Positions 59,350-64,000 of a stretch of 64,000 nt of DNA are shown in pieces (the first letter of the stretch is position 1; every line of letters begins with the position of its first letter). This stretch comes from Paenarthrobacter sp. Z7-10 (GTDB lineage: Bacteria > Actinomycetota > Actinomycetes > Actinomycetales > Micrococcaceae): positions 1-64,000 of the forward strand of contig NZ_JADPVH010000015.1 in the NCBI RefSeq assembly GCF_026932795.1, read 5' to 3'. A program made the translations under genes and the position numbers. The notes under the pieces are model-generated. The model saw only the letters and a list, made by a program, of their open reading frames with translations. It searched no databases and was not told the DNA's origin.

Positions 59350-60663
59350 TTATCCGGCCGCGGCCACCTGCTGCTCGGCGGTTTTCATGGCGTTGTGAAT
59401 GTCATCCGTGCTGACCGTTCCGCCGGAGGCGATCTTGGCGAACATCTGGTTCATCGCCTTGCCGACGGTGCTTTCAAACTGATCCTCCGCCGGAACCAGC
59501 GGAAGCGGCTTGGATTTCGTGGCGTAGATGTCCGCGAACGTCTTGGCTTCCTCCGGATTGTCGGTGAAGTTCGGCGTGGCACCGTTGAGCACCGGCAGTG
59601 ATGAGAAGGGCTTGTCCAATGCGGTTTGAGTCTCCGGGCTGGTCATGAACTTCACAAATTTCAGTGCGGCGTCCTTATTTTTTGAATTGTCGAAGATCGA
59701 CAGGTTAATGCCGGCGACGTGGCTGGCAACATCCGATGCACTGCCCTCGGGTGCCGGGAACGGCACCACTCCGTAGGCGGAGGACTTCATGCCGTTGGCC
59801 ACGATGCTGCTGTCTGCGTTGTTCTGGTTCAGGATCATGGCAACCTTGCCGGTGGCGAAATCGTTCACGGCCTTGGTGCCGTTGTCGTACTGAGCATTCG
59901 CGATGTTGACCAATTTGTCCGTCTGCATCAGGTCCAGATAGCGCTTAATCCCGTTGACAACACCGTCGGAGTTAAAGGTCGGTTTCCCGTCCCCGTCAAA
60001 GAGCTCCGCGCCGTTTTGGGCGGCATCAATAAAGGCGAAGTGGGCGTTCTCGGTGTAGCTGCCGGCGGCAAGGGCAAACCCGTACTTGTCACCGGAGGTG
60101 AGCTTCTTGGCATCTGTCACCAGCTCCTCCCACGTGGTGGGCGGCTTCAGACCCGCCGTCGAGAACATCGCCTTGTTGTAGTACAACCCGTAGGCCAGCC
60201 CGTAGAGCGGAACCGAGGTGGGGTCCTGCCCTGGGGCCCCACCGGTGTCCATCGCCGTCTTGACGAACTTGTCCTTGCCGCCGATCGCCGTCATGGCGGC
60301 GTCGTCGAAGGGCATGAACGCCTGGGTGGACTGCAGTGATGCAGCCCAGGTGTTCCCAATGTTGACGACGTCGGGGGCCTGGCCGGAAGTGACGGCCGTC
60401 TGGATGCGGGTCTGCAGATCGTTCCAGCCAATGACCTCCAGGTTAACCTTGATCCCGGTCTGCTGGGTGAACTTCTCCAGCTGGGGTGTCAGGACCTGCT
60501 TGTCATTGTCGAGGCTGGTGCCCTGATTGCTGGCCCAATAGGTGATGCTGCCACCGCCGGAGCTGCCCGAGGGCGAGGATGCGTTGTTTCCTCCGCCACA
60601 GCCCGCCGTTGTCAGTGCAAGGGCGGCAATTGCCGCCGTCGCCGCAAGGGTACGAATTTTCAC
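59350..60663 (-). CDS. sugar ABC transporter substrate-binding lipoprotein
   Basis: CUT1 extracellular solute-binding protein, 437 aa. Lipobox LTTAGC (Cys about 22) after a short signal peptide. Family blocks: ITYWASNQGTSLDND, LEVIGWNDLQTRIQTAV, PDVVNIGNTWAASL, GLYYNKAMFSTAGLKPPTTW. The start is GTG 60663 with AAGGAAG upstream; the 31 codons before it are not translated. First gene of a four-gene operon (binding protein, two permeases, glycosidase) whose promoter and operator lie at 60728-60765. Confidence 0.92.
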   Translation of the reverse strand: MKIRTLAATAAIAALALTTAGCGGGNNASSPSGSSGGGSITYWASNQGTSLDNDKQVLTPQLEKFTQQTGIKVNLEVIGWNDLQTRIQTAVTSGQAPDVVNIGNTWAASLQSTQAFMPFDDAAMTAIGGKDKFVKTAMDTGGAPGQDPTSVPLYGLAYGLYYNKAMFSTAGLKPPTTWEELVTDAKKLTSGDKYGFALAAGSYTENAHFAFIDAAQNGAELFDGDGKPTFNSDGVVNGIKRYLDLMQTDKLVNIANAQYDNGTKAVNDFATGKVAMILNQNNADSSIVANGMKSSAYGVVPFPAPEGSASDVASHVAGINLSIFDNSKNKDAALKFVKFMTSPETQTALDKPFSSLPVLNGATPNFTDNPEEAKTFADIYATKSKPLPLVPAEDQFESTVGKAMNQMFAKIASGGTVSTDDIHNAMKTAEQQVAAAG

Positions 60664-60727
60664 AGCATGACTTCCTTGTCTATATCCAAAGTGCACCTGA
60701 AGAGCCAGGGATTCGGCCTTGTCACCT

Positions 60728-60756
60728 AAGCTAGATGAACTTTTGCCGACGGTCAA
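60728..60756 (-). promoter_or_regulatory. sigma70-type promoter of the sugar operon
   Basis: -35 TTGACC (60751-60756) and -10 TAGCTT (60728-60733) on the minus strand, spacer exactly 17 bases. The -35 box lies inside the 28-bp operator. Confidence 0.75.
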
Positions 60757-60765
60757 TCAAAAGTT
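60738..60765. promoter_or_regulatory. operator AACTTTTG-N12-CAAAAGTT (site B)
   Basis: Perfect 8-bp inverted arms, 12-base centre. It has the same arms, spacing and place over the -35 box as site A at 63470-63497. Probable repressor site; ROK or LacI regulator. Confidence 0.7.
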
Positions 60766-60910
60766 ATTTTTTCTTCGTTTCAGGAATTGATCCCGCACTG
60801 GAAACGGGGGCTTTTCGCCCGCCGGGTCAAGCACTCGGGACAGCAGTGGGCGGGGGGCCATTGTCAACATTTGCCGCACCGGGTTGATCTTTGGTGCATG
60901 TGACGAGTGT

Positions 60911-60928
60911 AACTTAACCGGTTCAGTT
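60911..60928. promoter_or_regulatory. LacI-type operator AACTTAACCGGTTCAGTT
   Basis: An 18-bp palindrome with a central CG and one mismatched pair, in the 324-base gap between lacI and the binding-protein gene. LacI-family sites commonly have this form. The rest of this gap (60664-60987) has no gene. Confidence 0.55.
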
Positions 60929-60987
60929 CACAAGGGCCGATGCCAACTCGTTATCGCCGCTCCGGGGAAACATTCGGTACCGAGGGG

Positions 60988-62013
60988 TCAGTCCGCGCCG
61001 TTCACCTTGCGGGCTGAACTCTCCCGGACCACCAACACGCCTGCACCCGCGCGGACGTTTGCGGGCTGGCGCCCGGCTATGACCTCCAGCAACAATCTGG
61101 CCGAGCGGCGTCCCTGTTCCTGCGGATTCCGCTGCAATGCGGTGACCGCCGGGGAGCCCAGCTGGCACAGAATCGAATCGTCCCAGCTGACCACCGACAC
61201 CGCGTCCGGCACCGGCACGCGGGCCAACTTGAAGGCGGTCATGCCACCCATGGTCATCAGATCGTTGCCGTAGATGACCGCCGTCGGCATACTCGCCCCG
61301 GCCAGCAGCGCCGACGTCGCGGCAGCCCCGCCGGCCAAGGTGTAATCGGATTCGATGTCCGTCACGTCCATGCCATGCCGGCCGGCATGGCGCAGTACGG
61401 CAGCCAGCCGCGCCTTTTCGTGAATCAGGGTCCGCGGCCCGGTGACGTGGGCGAGCCGGTGGTGGCCCAGCTCGTGGAGGTGGGTCACCAAGGTGGCTGC
61501 ATCCTCATCCTGGTCCACTGTCGTGCAGGTGGCTCCCGGCAACTCGACGGACGCGCCATGCAGCACGTACGGAAGCGCAAGCCGGTCCAGCAGCGCCAGA
61601 CGCGGATCCCCGATCAGGTGGTCGAATAAAATGACACCGTCCACCCGCCGCTCCCCCGCCCAGCGCTCGTAAACCGCCAGGTCACGCTGCCCCTCGGTGC
61701 CCACCATCCGCAGCAGCAGGGACATATCCGTGGCACCGAGCACGGATTCGATTCCCGCAAGGAGCGACATGTAATAGGGCTCCGCGCCTATCATTTCCGG
61801 CTCCCGGGAGAGCACAATTCCGATCGCGCCGGTGCGCGCGTGGGACAGTGCACGCGCGCTGGAGCTCGGATACCAGCCCAGTTCCTGCGCCAGTGCCAGC
61901 ACCCTTTGGCGCGTTTCGGCGCTTACCCCGCGCTGGTCGTTCAAGGCGTACGACACCGAGGCCTTGGAGATTCCCAACTGTTCCGCAAGACCCGCTATGG
62001 TGACTCGGTTCAC
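60988..62013 (-). CDS. LacI-family transcriptional regulator
   Basis: A 341-aa repressor starting at GTG 62013 (NRVTIAGLAEQLGISKASVS, the usual LacI headpiece), with GGGGGAAG upstream. The hinge is GWYPSSSARALSH; the periplasmic-binding-like domain has GAIGIVLSREPEMIGAEPYY and the effector region AVIYGNDLMTMGGM, then VSVVSWDDSI. An N-terminal extension of 28 codons is not used. It lies upstream of the sugar operon on the same strand and is the natural candidate for local control, with the palindrome at 60911. Confidence 0.92.
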   Translation of the reverse strand: MNRVTIAGLAEQLGISKASVSYALNDQRGVSAETRQRVLALAQELGWYPSSSARALSHARTGAIGIVLSREPEMIGAEPYYMSLLAGIESVLGATDMSLLLRMVGTEGQRDLAVYERWAGERRVDGVILFDHLIGDPRLALLDRLALPYVLHGASVELPGATCTTVDQDEDAATLVTHLHELGHHRLAHVTGPRTLIHEKARLAAVLRHAGRHGMDVTDIESDYTLAGGAAATSALLAGASMPTAVIYGNDLMTMGGMTAFKLARVPVPDAVSVVSWDDSILCQLGSPAVTALQRNPQEQGRRSARLLLEVIAGRQPANVRAGAGVLVVRESSARKVNGAD

Positions 62014-62190
62014 GGCCGATCTTCCCCCACTTCGCGCGTTATTCGACCACAACTGGGGCCGCTTCTTCAGCGTACGCACCCACCGGGGTCCGGCCAACCG
62101 GACCCGGCCCCCAGACCGGACGAGACAACTGCGAAACCGGACGCGACCGCCGAAACTCCGCCAGCCGGGACGGGAAGAATCCCGCCGCCG

Positions 62191-63405
62191 TTATAAGCGT
62201 GCCAGCAGCGCCTCCACACTCTCCGGCGACAGCGCATGGTCGATCACCATCCGGCTGGCACCGAGCACACCGGCCTGATCCGCCGCCATCGACTGGACGA
62301 TCCGCAGCCGGGCGGTGGCCAGCGGGGGTGAACGCTGATAGACCACCTCCCGCACGCCGGCTATCAGATGTTCTCCCGCAGCGGCGAGGCCGCCTCCAAT
62401 GACGATGACGGAGGGGTTGAGCACGTTGACGCAGGCGGCCAGAACATCTCCGACATCCCGCCCGGCCTGGCGCATGGCTTGGATTGCCGGCACGCTGCCT
62501 TTGCGCGCCAGCGCCAGCACCTCGTCTCCGGAAGCCGCCGGAGTGCCCGCGGCAGTCAGCGCCGCCGCCACCGCCGGACCGGACGCCAGCGCCTCGAGAC
62601 AGCCGTAATTGCCGCAGCGGCACAGCATCTGCCCACCGCGCGCAACTCTGATGTGGCCGATGTCCCCGGCCGTTCCATCCGCGCCGCGCTGCAGCAGACC
62701 GCCGCTGACAATCCCGGCGCCAATGCCCGTCGCCACCTTAATGAAGAGCAGACTCTCTTCCTCCGGCCAGAAGGCGGCGCGCTCACCGAGCGCCATAATG
62801 TTCACGTCGTTGTCCACCAGGACGTCCGTCTGGAAGGACCGCTGAACGTAGCCGGGAACGTCGAATCCATCCCAACCGGGCATGATCGGTGGGTTGGCGG
62901 GCCGGCCCGTGACGTGTTCCACCGGCCCCGGCAGTCCGATGCCGATTCCTATCAGCTCTTTGACATGCCGCCCCGCTTGGCGCAGCAGCAGCTCACAGCG
63001 CTGCACCACCAGATCAAGGACCGGCACCGGCCCGGCGGAAATCTCCAGCAACGCACGCGATTCACAAAGCACGCGCCCGCCCAAGTCGGTTAGCGCCACC
63101 AGGATATGGGTCGCACCGACGTCGACGGCCAGCACCACCCGTGCAGTGGGCTGGAAGGCAAAGCGCGACGGCGGACGGCCGCCGGAGGAGACGGCCTCAC
63201 CGGCGGGTCCAATCAGCCCCGAGGCCGTCAGTGCTTCAACCCGGGCGGCGACAGTGGAACGCGCCAGGCCGGTTATTTCCGCCAACTCGGCCCGGGTACG
63301 GGCGTGCCCATCGCGCAGCAGCGCAAACAAATCGCCCGCTCGGTAAAAGCCGCCGGCCGGCGCGGTGCTGCCGGTGGAAACCGCCGCAGCCAGTGGTGTG
63401 GACAT
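62191..63405 (-). CDS. ROK-family transcriptional regulator
   Basis: A 404-aa protein of the NagC/Mlc/XylR-type ROK family. The winged helix is at residues about 20-75 (RDGHARTRAELAEITGLARS), then the sugar-kinase-like fold with VLAVDVGATHILVALTD, ELIGIGIGLPGPVEH and the zinc loop CRCGNYGCLEALAS. The catalytic-site Asp in VDNDVNIMALGE is kept, but with the DNA-binding domain it is a repressor. Divergent from the isomerase gene; site A lies between them, so it may control both. Confidence 0.92.
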   Translation of the reverse strand: MSTPLAAAVSTGSTAPAGGFYRAGDLFALLRDGHARTRAELAEITGLARSTVAARVEALTASGLIGPAGEAVSSGGRPPSRFAFQPTARVVLAVDVGATHILVALTDLGGRVLCESRALLEISAGPVPVLDLVVQRCELLLRQAGRHVKELIGIGIGLPGPVEHVTGRPANPPIMPGWDGFDVPGYVQRSFQTDVLVDNDVNIMALGERAAFWPEEESLLFIKVATGIGAGIVSGGLLQRGADGTAGDIGHIRVARGGQMLCRCGNYGCLEALASGPAVAAALTAAGTPAASGDEVLALARKGSVPAIQAMRQAGRDVGDVLAACVNVLNPSVIVIGGGLAAAGEHLIAGVREVVYQRSPPLATARLRIVQSMAADQAGVLGASRMVIDHALSPESVEALLARL

Positions 63406-63469
63406 GCACTAATAAATAGCACGCCGGACTTAACTCTGTCACAATCAACTTTCCCGACACGGGCTTTGC

Positions 63470-63497
63470 AACTTTTGCTTGACGATCGTCAAAAGCT
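63470..63497. promoter_or_regulatory. operator AACTTTTG-N12-CAAAAGCT (site A)
   Basis: Second copy of the inverted repeat seen at 60738-60765. The centre contains the perfect 14-bp palindrome TTGACGATCGTCAA (63479-63492). It lies between the divergent ROK and isomerase genes. Confidence 0.75.
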
Positions 63498-63507
63498 GTC
63501 CTACGTT
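63479..63507 (+). promoter_or_regulatory. sigma70-type promoter of the isomerase gene
   Basis: -35 TTGACG (63479-63484) and -10 TACGTT (63502-63507), spacer 17 bases, with the operator over the -35 box just as in the sugar operon promoter. Confidence 0.75.
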
Positions 63508-63552
63508 GAAAGAGAGCACTGACACATCTTCCACCAGCCCGCAGGAGAACCC

Positions 63553-64000
63553 ATGACTTACTCCCTTCAGCTCTACACCGTCCGAGGCCCACTGGAATCC
63601 GACCTCTCCGGGACCATCAAGCGCGTCGCAGACATCGGCTACACCGCGGTGGAGCCCTACAACTTCGTTGCCACAGCGGACCAACTCGCCGCGGCCCTGA
63701 CGGAAAACGGCCTGACGGCACCCTCCGGGCATGCACCGCTGCTGCGTGCGGACCAGGATGAGATCTTCGCGGCCGCCCGCAAGCTCGGCATCGGCACGGT
63801 CATCGATCCGCACGTGGACCGCGCACAATGGACCACTGAGGAAGACATCAAGTCAACGGCAGACGCCTTGAATGCCGCGGCGGTCAAGGGTGCCGAATAT
63901 GGCATCCGGGTGGGCTACCACAACCACGAATTCGAGCTGGAGTCCCGCGTCAATGGCCGCACCGGTCTGGAGGTGCTGGCCAACCATCTGGATCCCAGCG
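63553..64000 (+). CDS. sugar phosphate isomerase/epimerase (TIM barrel), 3' end outside the window
   Basis: Starts at ATG 63553 after GCAGGAG and is open to the window end (149 codons visible). MTYSLQLYTVRGPLESDLSG, IGYTAVEPYNF, SGHAPLLRADQ and VGYHNHEFELE are typical of the AP-endonuclease-2/xylose-isomerase-like superfamily (IolE, hydroxypyruvate isomerase, 3-dehydroshikimate-type enzymes). The exact reaction cannot be told. Its promoter shares the operator of the sugar operon, so it probably works in the same pathway. Confidence 0.85.
   Translation, partial: MTYSLQLYTVRGPLESDLSGTIKRVADIGYTAVEPYNFVATADQLAAALTENGLTAPSGHAPLLRADQDEIFAAARKLGIGTVIDPHVDRAQWTTEEDIKSTADALNAAAVKGAEYGIRVGYHNHEFELESRVNGRTGLEVLANHLDPS

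Overview
The window is high-GC actinobacterial chromosomal DNA. It most resembles an Arthrobacter-type member of the Micrococcaceae. Reasons: the lhr-nei neighbour pair, a GTP-dependent pckG, an nsrR-hmp pair, an actinobacterial DUF4916 Nudix-fold protein, the MctP/DUF3311 pair, an IdeR-type iron box, and many genes whose start codon lies 5-7 bases after a TANNNT -10 hexamer with no Shine-Dalgarno sequence (leaderless genes). Genus-level placement is inference. I saw no insertion sequences, prophage, CRISPR array or rRNA.

Layout. 0-4.6 kb: a large FAD/NAD(P)-binding protein, a prolyl oligopeptidase gene broken by one in-frame TAG, and tRNA-Ser(GCT). 4.6-8.9 kb: recQ with an unusual C-terminal phosphoribosyltransferase-like region, a 37-bp tandem repeat, phosphomannomutase/phosphoglucomutase and a small downstream gene. 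8.9-10.7 kb: the nitric-oxide defence pair nsrR and hmp, with a candidate NsrR operator. 10.8-16.2 kb: pckG with a CRP/GlxR-type site, tRNA-Arg(ACG), a disulfide oxidoreductase, a SixA-like phosphatase and a winged-helix regulator. 16.8-19.7 kb: a MarR-MFS pair and a c-di-AMP riboswitch in front of a secreted lytic transglycosylase. 19.8-24.9 kb: a lipase-maturation-factor-like gene broken by an in-frame TGA, divergent upp and tadA, tRNA-Ser(CGA), a DUF892 protein, a DUF4232 lipoprotein and a membrane protein. 25-33.6 kb: lhr, nei, an RluA-type pseudouridine synthase, a DedA-type protein and two small uncharacterised genes. 33.7-37.2 kb: acyl-CoA dehydrogenase, SDR and GH76. 37.3-41.2 kb: an iron(III) ABC transporter behind an IdeR box. 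41.4-50.1 kb: formaldehyde dehydrogenase, assorted enzymes, a monocarboxylate symporter pair, and tgt with a Gly/Asp-rich insertion. 50.5-54.4 kb: a secreted subtilase with SLH domains. 54.8-64 kb: a DsbA-like protein, then a sugar-utilisation locus (GH5-like glycosidase, two permeases, binding protein, LacI and ROK regulators, and a TIM-barrel isomerase cut by the window end).

How the parts work together. The sugar locus is the best integrated unit. The promoters of the binding-protein operon and of the isomerase share a 28-bp inverted repeat (AACTTTTG-N12-CAAAAGYT) laid over the -35 box with identical geometry, which suggests one repressor for both. tadA modifies the anticodon of tRNA-Arg(ACG) found in the same window. 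Non-coding structure is rich: three copies of one 62-bp palindrome, a nearly perfect 30-bp inverted repeat, several tandem repeats and a riboswitch.
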